Below are positions 22,157 to 32,690 of a DNA stretch of 64,000 nucleotides, one piece after another. The translations under genes were made by a program, and so were the position numbers. Within the stretch, counting starts at the first letter, position 1. Every line of letters starts with the position of its first letter. Source of the stretch: Undaria pinnatifida (lineage: Eukaryota; Sar; Phaeophyceae; Laminariales; Alariaceae). The notes below the pieces were generated by a model. The model did not search any database and was not told the DNA's origin. It saw only the letters and a program-made list of their open reading frames with translations. The stretch lies in NCBI GenBank assembly GCA_012845835.1, contig JABAKD010000026.1, positions 6,503,014 to 6,567,013 on the forward strand, in the 5' to 3' direction.

Positions 22157-22483
22157 TCAGTCTAGCTCGTACGCCATACTCTGCAGCACTTCAATGTTCT
22201 CTTTCACTCCCTTCCCAACACCTGAGCAACCGAGCCCCCCATGTCCAGGAGCCAGCAACTCACCGCCTGCCTTTCTACTCACCCCACCCGGTCCATCCGC
22301 CTCCATCGCCGCCCCCGCTACCGCCGCCCCTCCGTCTCCTCGTAGACCTTGGCCACTTAGAACATTGTTTAGGGCTGTGGCCAGCTTGGTCACCGTTGTT
22401 GGGGTTGGCGTCACGCCCCACTCGTTCTGGGCGAATTTGACAATCTTCACCACCAAATTGTCCTCGGCAGTGTCGTGCGAGCA
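22157..22483 (-). CDS. Unrecognised gene, terminal exon
   Basis: Acceptor gcatggcttcag, phase 0, 108 codons then TGA. Encodes CSHDTAEDNLVVKIVKFAQN, a low-complexity Gly/Ala linker and ENIEVLQSMAYELD. An internal donor (cag|gtctac) is possible but not needed. Confidence 0.58.
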   Translation of the reverse strand, partial: CSHDTAEDNLVVKIVKFAQNEWGVTPTPTTVTKLATALNNVLSGQGLRGDGGAAVAGAAMEADGPGGVSRKAGGELLAPGHGGLGCSGVGKGVKENIEVLQSMAYELD

Positions 22484-25400
22484 CTGAAGCCATGCGGAAA
22501 AGAGGAGAGGGGGCGGGTTGTTTTGTGTGAAGAGACAAATGAACAACGTTGGCAGCGGTGGTGTTTGGTGTTGGTTTGGACTGATTTTACGACGGCCTCC
22601 CCCCCAAAACCAGCGTTTTTCTTTAACGAACGTTTCATGGCTGCTCGACACGAGCCCCCTCCGAACGCAGCGATTTTCTTCAACGAACGTTTCATGGCTG
22701 CTCGACACGAGGAATTCTGGATGCTTTGACAAGATATCTTCTTACATATTCTTGTTTGCAAAGGACTAGTAGTACTACTATCGAACGATGACGTCGGGGT
22801 GGCAAGGGGCACCGTAATTCAGGAGCCACGGCCGGGAGCTGGTCTCAAAACCGGCGATTTCGTTGAAGAAAAGTTGGGGGGGCTACCGTACAACGACTCT
22901 TCGGTGTTGCTGTTGATGGGTGCATACCCGTCCTATATACGTTCATGCCGGTATACGATACTTATATATGACAGCTGTATACTGGCATGTATCTACAGCG
23001 AGGCAAGGCGTTTTCTCACCTTTGCCGCATCAACGCTTCCAGCCAGCACCAACTCTGTCCTGTAGCGCTCGATTGACTCCCCCCCCTCACCTCCACTACC
23101 ACCCCCACCCCCCGCCGACACCTTCGCCCGGAAGGACAAGGACATCTTGTTCCCGTTGAAAACGTACCGAACGGATTCATGCACCACGTTCGCGACCGCG
23201 ACCACCCCGCACATCGTCTGTGGGGAGGCGGCCGGCAGAGGGAAACGGGTAGAGCGCACAGGTGGGAGGAAACCGGTCAAGGCCTCTTTTGCCCTTGGCA
23301 TCGTACTCGTTTTCAAGTGCATGGGAGGGTGTACTCATTTCATGCATAGCCGTAGTGACATGGCCATAGCTATTTAGTAGCTATTATTAGACCCTCGCAC
23401 CCCTACTATGCCGGGACGAAGCACGTTGGGCTTTCACCGTCCAGGCAGACATCGCTTGCACCAAGCGCGAAGCACCGTGAGGTGTCCGGCGAGTCGCACA
23501 AACGGTGAGCTGCATGCTTTAGTTTGAGTGTAGTTTGAGTGTATGGGGGTGATCAATTAAAGATGCGAGGACACCGATTAAGTCTTTTGTCCTTTACACA
23601 CTAGTTTTGGTGTAAAGGTCTGCGAGTCAAGTCGGTTAAAGATGAGAGGAGACCGGTCAAGCCTTATTTCGTCCTTACTATACTAGCTTTAGTGTACGGG
23701 GGCGGTCAGTCAAAAACACGATGAGACCGATCAAGGCCTCTCTTGTCCTTAACATAATAGTTTTAGTGTAGGGGGCGGTCAAAGACGCGAGGGGACCGGC
23801 CAAGGCCTCTTTTCTCCTTAATATCCTAGGTTTAGTGTATGGGGCGGTCTGTCAAAGACGCGAGGAGACCGGCCAATGCTTCTGTCGTCTCTCGTATACT
23901 AGCTTTAGTGTCGGGGGCGGTCAGTCAAGCAGGTCAAACATAGGCGGAGGTCGGTCGAAGGTATCTCTTGTCCTTGACCCAATATTTTCAGTGTGGGGGG
24001 CGGTCGAAGATACGAGGAGACCGGTCAAGGCCTCTTACGTCCTAAATATCCTAGGTTTAGTGCATGGTGGCGGCCGGTTGAAGATGCGAAGAGACCGGCC
24101 AAGGCCTCTTTTGTCCTCACTATACCAGTTTTAGTGTAGGGGACGGTCAGTCAAAGACGCGAGGAGACCGGTCAAGGCCTCTTTTGTCCTTACTATACCA
24201 GTTGTAGTGTAGGGGGCGGTCAGTCGAAGACGCGAGGAGACCGGTCAAGGCCTCTTTCGTCCTTACTACACTGATTTTAGCTTATGGGGCGGTCAGTCAA
24301 AGGTGCGAGGAGACAGCTCAAGGCCTCTTGTTTCCTAAAAATACTAGTTTTAGTGTAGGAGCGGTCAGCCAAGTCGGTCAAATATGCGAGAAGACCCGTC
24401 AAGGTCTCATTTATCCTTGAATCTTTCGGGAGCCATTTTCATCGACAAGAAAAACATAAAAAGTGCCATCTTGTCGCCGGTCCAGGAAGAGTGTGTAGCA
24501 GTAGGACTACGACAAAGCCCGTGCTCGTGTTGTGTACAGCCTGCTGACGTTGTACTGCGGACCCTGACGAGGTCCACAGCCCCATGCCCCGACATTTGAC
24601 CCAGGCAGCAGGGCCCAAAACACACACAAAAAAAAACAGGCAAAAACACCCAAAATCGCTCAAAATCGAGAACAAAAAAAGCAGCCAAAAACGCATGACA
24701 TCAAAGCCAAAAGACACCTCCAAAACGCCCCAGAACACCCCAAAGCACCCGCTACTCCTTTAGCCCGAACTGCTTGGCGTGACCAAGGCCGCAATCATCC
24801 CCTCGTTTCGACATTCCTTACCTTTCAAGCCTGGTGCATGCAACGTTAGCGGTAATACAGCACCGCATTTTAAGCGGCTTCTGGATACGAGGAGCGCTCC
24901 AAACCTCACCCATGCACTGACTTTCGACAAAAAAAACAAGGAAAGCGTACCTCGATAAGCTTGCAAAGATGAGTATCGAAGATAAGTATCGAAGATGAGT
25001 ATCAAAGATGAGTATCGAAGATGAGTATCAATGATGAGTATCGAAGATGAGTATCGAAGATGAGTATCGACGATGAGTATCAAAAGTGAGTATCGAAGAT
25101 GAGTATCAAAGATGAGTATCAAAGATGAGTATCAAAGATGAGTATCAAAGATGAGTATCAAAGATGAGTATCGAAAATGAGTATCGAAGATGAATATCAA
25201 AGATGAGTATCAAAGATGAGTATCGAAGATGAGTATCAAAGATGAGTATCAAAGATGAGTATCAAAGATGAGTATCGACCCTTAAATCGATCGAACTCAC
25301 AGCTCACGTATAAAAAACGGGCGTGTTTTTGCAGGCTTGCAAATATGAGTATCGACCCTACAATATATGCCCAACTCACAGCTGACGTTGTTAGAATATT

Positions 25401-27530
25401 TTTCATAAACATAGTGTCATGAACTCCAAACCTGCCTAGGAATATAAAACGTAAATCACAAAACATTCCAACGATGTTGAGGGACCTTTCGGAGTTGACG
25501 AGAGCCTCTTGAGTCAGATTTTTTTTCGGCAAAAAAGCTGCTACTACCCCTACCTTCCAGCTTAAAAACGCCTCGTCCGAAAGGGTTTTATAATATATAT
25601 TATAACCCTTTGAACGCTTCCGACGCCAAAATAAAGAAAACAAAAAGCTGATTACAGCACCGGCCACAAGAAATAATCCGAGCTGCTGCGGCTGGTGTAG
25701 GAGATAGATGTGTTCGCACCGCAACGCAGGAAGCTGTGGGACAAGCGCGAGGCATGACTACACTCGGATTTCCTCAAGCTTTTCCCTAGAAGCTTGATTA
25801 CATCGCGCTTGTTCGGGGTATTTCCATGAATCGGCCCCGAGTCATTCCACGCTAGGGGCGCAGCAGAAGGTTCTAAGAAATTTCTGAGCTCCTAATGTGA
25901 GGAGCTAAGTCAACATTAACATCAACATCCATCATCATCCACCATCATCCATCATCACCCGGAACACGACTTCGAAGGCGTTCGTTCGCGCAACCCGACC
26001 ACCATTTCTATGCGCTATTTACTACTAGTATTAATACTATTAATAATATTGAAAGTCCTAAAACAATTACACTCGTAAAATTGTCATCATAACCCATAGT
26101 TCCCTCGCTTGAGGAGCTCAAAAAAACAAAAACAAAAAAGTGATCCCCATACTGCAACCCCTGGCACCGTGCTACCGTGAGATGGCTCGTTGACACCCTC
26201 AAAGGGCTTAAACGTCCACCAAAACATCATGTCACCTTCTCGGTCTCGTTCCACTCGATCCTAGGGGCTTTGTCGTCGCGATCGTTGCGGTAGTAGCCGC
26301 AGCCCTTCAGTGCCACGAAACACAAAATGGACGGATGGACGGACGGACGATAGGTAGGGGTAGGGGGGGAAGAGTTTGTTGTGTGGGAGGGCGGGGTACC
26401 CATCTCATGCAGTGCCGTAGTTGCCACGCCATACAGCCAGCCCCCCATCCCCATAATGCGGGGACGGAGCACGTCGGGGTTTCACCGACCAGGCATGGCG
26501 GGATGGGGGGGGGGGCTTGGTCGTTCGTTCAAGTTTCCAGCAAAACGGCGTGTCTAACGTTTGCGCTGTTATCATTTCAAACGCGGAATACGTTCACGTT
26601 CGCGATTCGGTGGCCAGGCGATACAAAACTCAAGCAGCACTACCAAAATATAGCAAACGCAAAGCTCAGGTGGATGCTGCTGTGGAGAGAAATAGGAGCA
26701 GCAGCAGGAGCAACAGCAGCAGGATCATCACCCACAGCAGCAGCTGCTGCAGCATCATCACGCACAACAGCAGCAGCAGTATGCACAGCAGCTACGGCAA
26801 CAAATATTGGCGTCCTGCGTGAGCGAGTTAAGGGGGTGACGGCCAATTTCAACACACACTGCGTCCCGGATACAACAACTTTTGCATGAAAAAGCAGCGC
26901 TTTTTACGGCCGTATTTAGGAAGTTTTCAAAACCTCGCGGGTCGAGTCGGTTGGGTCACAGGGGGTGTGTTGGAAATCTCACGGGTCGGATAGGGTCGGG
27001 TCGGGAGGTTTTCAAATGTCACGGGTCAGGGCGAAGTTACCCTGATCCGATCCGACCCGCGAGAAGTGGTCTGACCCGTCAAAACCCCTGGAAAAAAGAA
27101 GCGGAAATGTCAACCCTAAATATCGTAAGAGAACAGCAACCAGATACGACAGACGACGCGAACAAGTGAAAGTTTCAAGTAAAATAACACTTTCAATAAA
27201 GTGCCGATTCAAAACAACTTGGCGGTTTCAATCAAAACACAGCTTAAAACCAAGCGGTAGCTTCAAAATAAAACGGCGACAGCAGAGTCAACCAAATGGC
27301 ATTTACAAACAAACGACAGCGGTTGCAACCAAACGACAGTGGTTTCAATCAAGCGGCAAAAGAATCATCCACACCACAAAGGTCTCAACCAAACAGACAG
27401 AACAAACCGACACAGCTCTCGACTCGCACCATAAATTCTTTCTTGAACTCGTAGCCTTCAATCTTCATCCAGAACTTGGAGCATGGGATGAACGGGGCAT
27501 CCTCCTCCACTTTCCTCCGGAAGAATCCCT
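22157..27530 (-). CDS. Unrecognised four-exon gene (5' end not found)
   Basis: Exons in transcript order: 27530-27430, 26304-26236, 23217-23020, 22483-22157 (TGA). All junctions are phase-compatible with GT-AG borders, giving at least 230 residues. In order they encode APFIPCSKFWMKIEGYEFKK, CGYYRNDRDDKAPRIEWNE, MCGVVAVANVVHESVRYVFN with a Gly-rich loop, then DNLVVKIVKFAQNEWGVTP and a terminal LQSMAYELD. The GYEFKKEFMGCGYY segment looks like a conserved aromatic core, but I cannot assign a family. The first exon seen starts in phase 1, so at least one upstream exon is missing. Introns hold a 75-bp minisatellite and copies of a ~185-bp dispersed element. That it is a gene is moderately secure; its function is unknown. 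Confidence 0.6.
22590..22920. repeat. Repeat with internal 50-bp duplication, inverted partner at 29270-29520
   Basis: aacgaacgtttcatggctgc occurs twice (22627, 22682). The following ggcaccgtaattcaggagcc through ggcgatttcgttgaagaaaa is found inverted at 29280-29400, with the toe caattttctttaacgaacg-type sequence at 29480-29510. Confidence 0.65.
23020..23217 (-). CDS. Unrecognised gene, third exon seen
   Basis: Acceptor gcctccccacag, donor gtgaga, phase 0 to 0, 66 codons. Encodes TMCGVVAVANVVHESVRYVF, a Gly/Ser-rich loop, then YRTELVLAGSVDAAK. Confidence 0.6.
23268..24420. repeat. 75-bp minisatellite, about 12 units plus one isolated unit
   Basis: Unit core gaggagaccggtcaaggcc then tagttttagtgtaggggcgg, recurring at about 73-76 bp between 23564 and 24420. 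One unit at 23268-23325 lies 50 bp from the acceptor of exon 23217-23020 and is separated from the array by a dispersed-element copy (23326-23517). Confidence 0.85.
23326..23517. repeat. ~185-bp dispersed element N, copy in intron
   Basis: gtgtactcatttcatgcatag, then ccgggacgaagcacgttggg, then caccaagcgcgaagcaccgt. Related copies: 26390-26510, 27563-27737, and an inverted one at 21995-22128. All four flank exons of the minus-strand gene. Confidence 0.65.
24960..25285. repeat. 13-bp minisatellite (gatgagtatcgaa/gatgagtatcaaa)
   Basis: About 24 units of gatgagtatcRaa. The flanks (agcttgcaaagatgagtatc on the left, atcgaactcacagctcacgt on the right) are the two halves of repeat A, so the array expanded from that repeat's own AAGATGAGTATCGA segment. 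Confidence 0.9.
25839..26189. mobile_element. MITE-like element, family M, copy 2
   Basis: Starts gagtcattccacgctagg and shares gacttcgaaggcgttcgt and cgcttgaggagctc with copy 1. The right end is diverged (ctgcaacccctggcacc). It carries an internal CATCATC-type simple repeat, as does copy 4. Confidence 0.6.
26236..26304 (-). CDS. Unrecognised gene, short exon (23 codons)
   Basis: Acceptor gtggcactgaag, donor gtgaca, phase 0 to 0. Encodes GCGYYRNDRDDKAPRIEWNE followed by TEK. Confidence 0.58.
26390..26510. repeat. Element N, truncated copy
   Basis: acccatctcatgcagtgccg and ggacggagcacgtcggggtt match the other copies; the ~55-bp end segment is missing. It lies about 85 bp upstream (transcript sense) of exon 26304-26236. 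Confidence 0.6.
26690..26800. repeat. CAG-rich imperfect trinucleotide tract
   Basis: Interrupted CAG/CAT/CAA units (agcagcagcaggagcaacag and similar). Lies in the intron between 27430 and 26304. Confidence 0.8.
26930..27080. repeat. GGGTCG fold-back repeat, copy 1
   Basis: gggtcggatagggtcgggtc, then ttttcaaatgtcacgggtc, then the complementary gatccgatccgacccgcgag. Sense and antisense halves face each other. Related: 31245-31415, 55868-56125, and a fragment at 9225-9275. Confidence 0.65.
27180..27410. repeat. Degenerate tandem repeat (ggtttcaaNcaaacgRc)
   Basis: Units of 24-35 bp around gtttcaatcaaa or gcaaccaaacgacag; strongly diverged. Confidence 0.5.
27430..27530 (-). CDS. Unrecognised gene, first exon seen
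   Basis: Acceptor tttttccgccag, donor gtgcga, phase 1 to 0. Encodes GFFRRKVEEDAPFIPCSKFW and on to KKEFM. Confidence 0.58.
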
Positions 27531-27562
27531 CTGGCGGAAAAAATATCGCGGGTTGGGATGGG

Positions 27563-27737
27563 GGGGGGTGTACTCAGTTTGTGCATGGCCGTAGTCTTAT
27601 GACCATAAAAACCCTCGCATCCCTACTCTGCCGGGACGGAGCACGTCGGGTTTTCACCAACCAGGCAGGCATTGATTGCACCAAGCGCGAAGCGCTGTGA
27701 GGTGTTCGGCGAGTCGCATGATGGGTGAACTGCATCC
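27563..27737. repeat. Element N copy beside the first exon seen
   Basis: gtgtactcagtttgtgcatg, cgggacggagcacgtcgggt and caccaagcgcgaagcgctgt are shared with 23326-23517. It starts 33 bp from exon 27530-27430. Confidence 0.65.
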
Positions 27738-28099
27738 TTCCAAGAACCGCTCGTAAGACGGACTTCGGCACCTTGTGCCTACTTTCTTGCTTATAGATGA
27801 CAGCTCCAATGAGTTACTTGTTTTCTGATGTGGCCACTCCAGAGACAGCAGTGGGTGTTACTATGTAACTGCCTCGTGGGTGCCTTACCATATCCACGCT
27901 ACGTGATGCGATCATTCCCCTTGTGCGGAGTTAGGGTTCTCCCTTCTGCACAATGTGATCTAACTCGATAACCATCGTGACCGCCAAAAAAAAGTAATGA
28001 TAATAAACGGTACCCTGATTGTCTAGCTCACGCAGTAACTTGCACGTTTTACAGCGTTGCCAACCAACGCCGACCCCGATATGCATATAACGTTTACAG

Positions 28100-29600
28100 C
28101 GTGTGTCAACCAAGGCCAACTATTATATATATACCGGAGAGTGGGGGGGGGACACGACAGGCGGAGATACGGAGGAACGAAAACAAACCCGATCAGAAAC
28201 GAATAGGCTCACGCTTCGGCCAATTTGAAATGGTCGACACTTGTCAGTAGGTCGTCGCCTCTCCCCCCCCATCTCCCCCTTTCTCTCCACCTTCATCTGT
28301 TGGTGTGTCTGTCTGGCTCTCCGCGTGCGTCTGTCTCCCCTCCTCACAACCCCCCCATCTCTCATCAATTTTTGACTCTCTTGCGTAACAGATGCCCTCC
28401 GTCATAATAAACCAGCATCCGTCAACACATAATAAATGACATCAGCACACCGCAACTTAACGCTCAACAACCGTGGACAAAAAATCAGCGCACCAACAAC
28501 TGACGCCCAATACCGCGCGCCACGATAGAAGAGCACCTCATTTTTCTTGAGGCTCTTGACTTGAAGAGCCCAATGGGTGACTTACATTAGTGGGCTTTTC
28601 AAAACCATGGAACTAACCTTAACCCTAACCCGTACGAAATGCAGGTCAAAGTGCCCCTTAATGAGGTCATAATGACGCCACTCGGGTGAAACGGTTGAAA
28701 AACCCAATAATGTGTATCACCGAGCTCCACGCCTCAACCAACAAACCGATTTTTGAGAAAACTGAAAGTGTAACTAACTTTCATTCAACAGAACCATGGC
28801 CTACTGTAGGTGTACAAAAAAATCACCTGGGATGACGCAAAATAATGAGATGCCCACCATTTTGGGTATAAAAAAAACGTTTATGACGCGAAAAAAGAAC
28901 GAGCTTCCGACCAGTTTGGGTTAATAACCCCTTCAGAGTCCTGAAACGCCTCCCAATACTAAATCCAAGCAATTTGCCCCCGAAAACGGCTTTTTTTCCC
29001 GTTGCAAAGGTCATTCAGAAAACATTTTAGAAAAACATTCTAAATATATACATATACGTCAGCTGTGAGCTCCGACAAATTTAGGGTCGACAATCATCTT
29101 CCGCAAGCTGCGTGATAGACCGGCCGCTTGTTTTTACAGGTGTACCATCATTTGAGTGCACCTGACTCCTACGAAAAGCTACCAATGATAAGGGTACTAT
29201 AGCTGATATACGTCAGCGTTTTTTTGCCAAACAACGCGACCTATATCGTACCACGCTTCTCTCAACCATGGCAACACTATTGAGTCTTACTACGGTAGCC
29301 CCCCCAACTTTTCTTTAACGAAATCGCCGGTTTCAAACCAGCTCCCGGTCGTATCTCCTGAAATACAGTGTTCCTCGACACCCCGACGCCATCGATCGAT
29401 ACGCCTTTGCACACAAGAAAACATGTGGATACTTTGTTTTCAATCGTATCCTTCCTAGTGTCGAGCAGCCATGATTCATTTGAAACGTTCGTTAAAGAAA
29501 ATTGCTGGTTTTTGGAGAGGCTATCGTAGAATCCGTCGATTGCTTCACCGCTTTACAACTGCACCTGCGTTTTTTTGGGGGAAAACATACTTGGAATTAG
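28100..29600. other. Anonymous sequence with inverted repeat partner and repeat A copy
   Basis: Repeat A inverted at 29055-29125; inverted partner of 22590-22920 at 29270-29520; tgtttttacaggtgtaccat-type filler. A possible minus-strand exon near 28214-28296 (before gtgagc) does not match the phase required by the downstream gene. Confidence 0.4.
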
Positions 29601-29605
29601 AGTGG

Positions 29606-29861
29606 GAGCCGTCCCACGGTAAGGGTGCGGCAGAAAGTCCCCGAGTTCCTCATATGAGGAGCTCAATATCTCACTCGAAAAATAAACTCGAATGCGTTCG
29701 TTCGCACAACCCGACCAAGCTCCTATGCCTTCAGTAGTCCTAAAAAAGTACGTCCTCGTGAAATTACTTCATTAACCGGCAGTTCCTCAAATGAGGAGCT
29801 CAATCGCCCAGGGACGTTTTGGCCCAATCCTACAACGGCAACCCCTACCGTGGGATGACTC
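29606..29861. mobile_element. MITE-like element, family M, copy 3
   Basis: Starts gagccgtcccacggtaagg and ends ccctaccgtgggatgactc, a near-perfect terminal inverted repeat over 256 bp. Two internal tgaggagctcaat motifs are present. Confidence 0.68.
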
Positions 29862-30018
29862 GGCGGTAGGGGTAATGTTTTCACTGGTAAATGGGTTAAG
29901 GCGTTGTGGTGGCCTTGTGGATTGGAGGGGGGGGGAGGTTTGGGCAAGAGTGCTAGATTACCTGCGTGGTGGTGCAAACCAACTTTCCATCCCATTTATT
30001 GTGATGCTCGCACTACTC

Positions 30019-30174
30019 TCGTTGTTGTTGTTGTTGTTGTTGTTGGTGTCAGTGTTGGTGTTGGCGTTGGTGTTGATGTTGGTGTTGGTGTTGGTGTTGG
30101 TGTTGGTGTTTTTGTTGGTGTTAGTGTTAGTGTTAGTGTTAGTGTTAGTGTTAGTGTTGGCGTTGGCGTTGGCG

Positions 30175-30246
<72 letters not shown>
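30019..30246. repeat. Compound GTT/GTTGGT/GTTAGT array
   Basis: Successive blocks of GTT, GTTGGT, GTTAGT, GTTGGC and a final GTT run, showing stepwise homogenisation. Long poly-Val, poly-Leu, poly-Asn and poly-Thr ORFs are artefacts. Confidence 0.92.
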
Positions 30247-30247
<1 letters not shown>

Positions 30248-30329
30248 GGGCTGTCGTAGTGGGATAGTTGGTTCGAGTCGTAGGCGCGCGCGGCAGTGCG
30301 GGCTCATACAACGTGAAGAGCAATCAGCA

Positions 30330-30830
30330 TACCGACAGTTATATACATCGGACTGGGCAGATCATATCCCCATTGATCTGTTGATGATCTGCTGAAGATC
30401 TGTGTCTGTCAAGGCAGATATATCTGTGGTCGATACGATCTGCGTGGCCTATAGACCATAGTTACACACATCCAACTGGACATATCATATCCCTATTGAT
30501 CTGTTAATGATCTGTCTTTTAGGGCAGATGCACGTCTGGTTGATACGATCTGCATGGCCTATGAATTATAGTTACACACATCAGACAAATCATGCCCCCA
30601 TTGATATGTTGATGATCTGTTGCTGATCTGTGTCTTTCAAGGCAGATAGATACCTGGTCTGTATGATCTGCATGGTCGATATAGATCATAGTTACACACA
30701 TCGGACAGATCAGATCCCTGTTGATACTGCTAAGGATCTGTTGGTATATTTGCCTTTCAGTGCAGATATATACATATCTGGTGGGTACGATCTGTGTGGC
30801 CTATAGATCATGTTGACGGGTGAGCGCCGG
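30330..30830. repeat. 105-125-bp tandem repeat (tacgatctgcRtggcctata)
   Basis: Four to five units, each with cagatcatatcccYattgat, gatctgttgatgatctg and agttacacacatc. Unit length varies with small indels. Confidence 0.8.
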
Positions 30831-31244
30831 ACGAACGATCTGCACGGTATAGCACATGTTTCCTGGGTTGGACCTGTACAGCACAGATCCTGAACAACGT
30901 ATCACAGCGACAAATACAGGATCTATATGATCTATATCACCTATATGACATGTATGATATATACGACTATATACTCCATATCGTGATCTGTTAGCGGTAT
31001 GAACAGTTCACGGTCTACACACACCAGCAAGATTTTCTTGGTGCGAGAAGCGGCAGCAACAGATCAATACACGTATGTATAACGCTCAACATACCAAAAA
31101 GCGAACATCACACCACTATCTGATGTCGTACAAACAAACAAATCAGTCAGACATCAACATGCTACCGTCACACAAACGGCGACCATCAGCACACCAGCAA
31201 TCAAACCCCGACGTAACGGTAATCACAGCCATAACAGCCAACGG

Positions 31245-31415
31245 GTTTTCACGGGTCAGGAAGCTTTAAAATGTCGCGGATCGACTCGGGTTGAGTCAGG
31301 AGGTATTCGAAATCTCACGCGGCTTATTGGGTCGGCTCAGGAGGTTTTCAAATGTCACGGGTCGGGTCGGTTCGGATTGGGTCGGGTCAAGTTATTCCGA
31401 CACGACCCGCGAGAA
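31245..31415. repeat. GGGTCG fold-back repeat, copy 2
   Basis: cacgggtcgggtcggttcgg and the opposing cgacacgacccgcgagaag. Embedded in the 28.4-33.7 kb satellite field. Confidence 0.65.
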
Positions 31416-31459
31416 GCCCTGTTACTTACAACAACTGTTAATCAGTATACCAGCATTTA

Positions 31460-32690
31460 CACCGAACAACCGGCTTCCATCACACCGACAATCAGAGCTC
31501 AACAAACAGCTATTACCACGTCATAATGGAGCGTGAATGAGTGGCGATCACGACCACAAGATCACACGGAGAACAATCGAGGCCAGCGCTTAACACGATC
31601 AGCTTACCGCAATCAGCGCGGGCGGCAGCATCTAAAACACAAACAAACACGACCTGCCTGGTATCAAAATCTCAGCGTTGAATGCTGAACGAAAACGATC
31701 AGCACACCAGAGGTAAAGCGCCGAAAAAATGGCAATTAGCACACCCGCCCATCGTTAACGTCCAACACATACCAGCAGCAACGAGCACGGTGCTATTAAG
31801 CGAACGCTCAAAGGGTACACCAACGCTTGTCGCCGAACACACGGCCATCAGAACCTCAGTATGTAACGCTCAGCTTCCATCACACCGACAATCAGAGCTC
31901 AACAAACAGCTATTACCACGTCATAATGGAGCGTGAATGAGTGGCGATCACGACCACAAGATCACACGGAGAACAATCGAGGCCAGCGCTTAACACGATC
32001 AGCTTACCGCAATCAGCGCGGGCGGCAGCATCTAAAACAAACAAACACAACCTGCCTGGTATCAAAATCTCAGCGTTGAATGCTGAACGAAAACGATCAG
32101 CACACCAGAGGTAAAGCGCCGAAAAAATGGCAATTAGCACACCCGCCCATCGTTAACGTCCAACACATACCAGCAGCAACGAGCACGGTGCTATTAAGCG
32201 AACGCTCAAAGGGTACACCAACGCTTGTCGCCGAACACACGGCCATCAGAACCTCAGTATGTAACGCTCAGCTTCCATCACACCGACAATCAGAGCTCAA
32301 TAAACAGCTATTACCACGTCATAATGGAGCGTGAATGAGTGGCGATCACGACCACAAGATCACACGGAGAACAATCGAGGCCAGCGCTTAACACGATCAG
32401 CTTACCGCAATCAGCGCGGGCGGCAGCATCTAAAACACAAACAAACACAACCTGCCTGGTATCAAAATCTCAGCGTTGAATGCTGAACGAAAACGATCAG
32501 CACACCAGAGGTAAAGCGCCGAAAAAATGGCAATTAGCACACCCGCCCATCGTTAACGTCCAACACATACCAGCAGCAACGAGCACGGTGCTATTAAGCG
32601 AACGCTCAAAGGGTACACCAACGCTTGTCGCCGAACACACGGCCATCAGAACCTCAGTATGTAACGCTCAGCATACAGCAATCGGCACAT
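31460..32690. repeat. 399-bp tandem repeat, three near-identical units
   Basis: gcttccatcacaccgacaat and aatgctgaacgaaaacgatc recur at spacings of 398-400 bp with only a few substitutions or indels. Each unit reads an identical 84-codon ORF by virtue of sequence identity; I do not regard it as a gene. Confidence 0.9.

Larger units (their letters stand above)
24421..26235. other. Remainder of intron between exons 26304-26236 and 23217-23020
   Basis: Contains the 13-bp minisatellite (24960-25285), repeat A copies to 25395, and MITE copy 2. No exon-like ORF; short ORFs at 24400-24740 are not supported. Confidence 0.5.

Noticed and set aside
28214..28296. MKVERKGEMGG... before a gtgagc donor as first exon of the unrecognised minus-strand gene
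   Set aside because: It ends in phase 0 whereas the exon at 27530 needs phase 1; composition is simple-sequence derived.
28616..28632. taaccctaaccc and, at 58259, ggttagggttaggg as telomere-like repeats
   Set aside because: Only about two units each; too short to be interstitial telomere arrays.
29791..30395. Long ORFs of Val, Leu, Asn or Thr repeats
   Set aside because: Six-frame translation of the compound GTT array.
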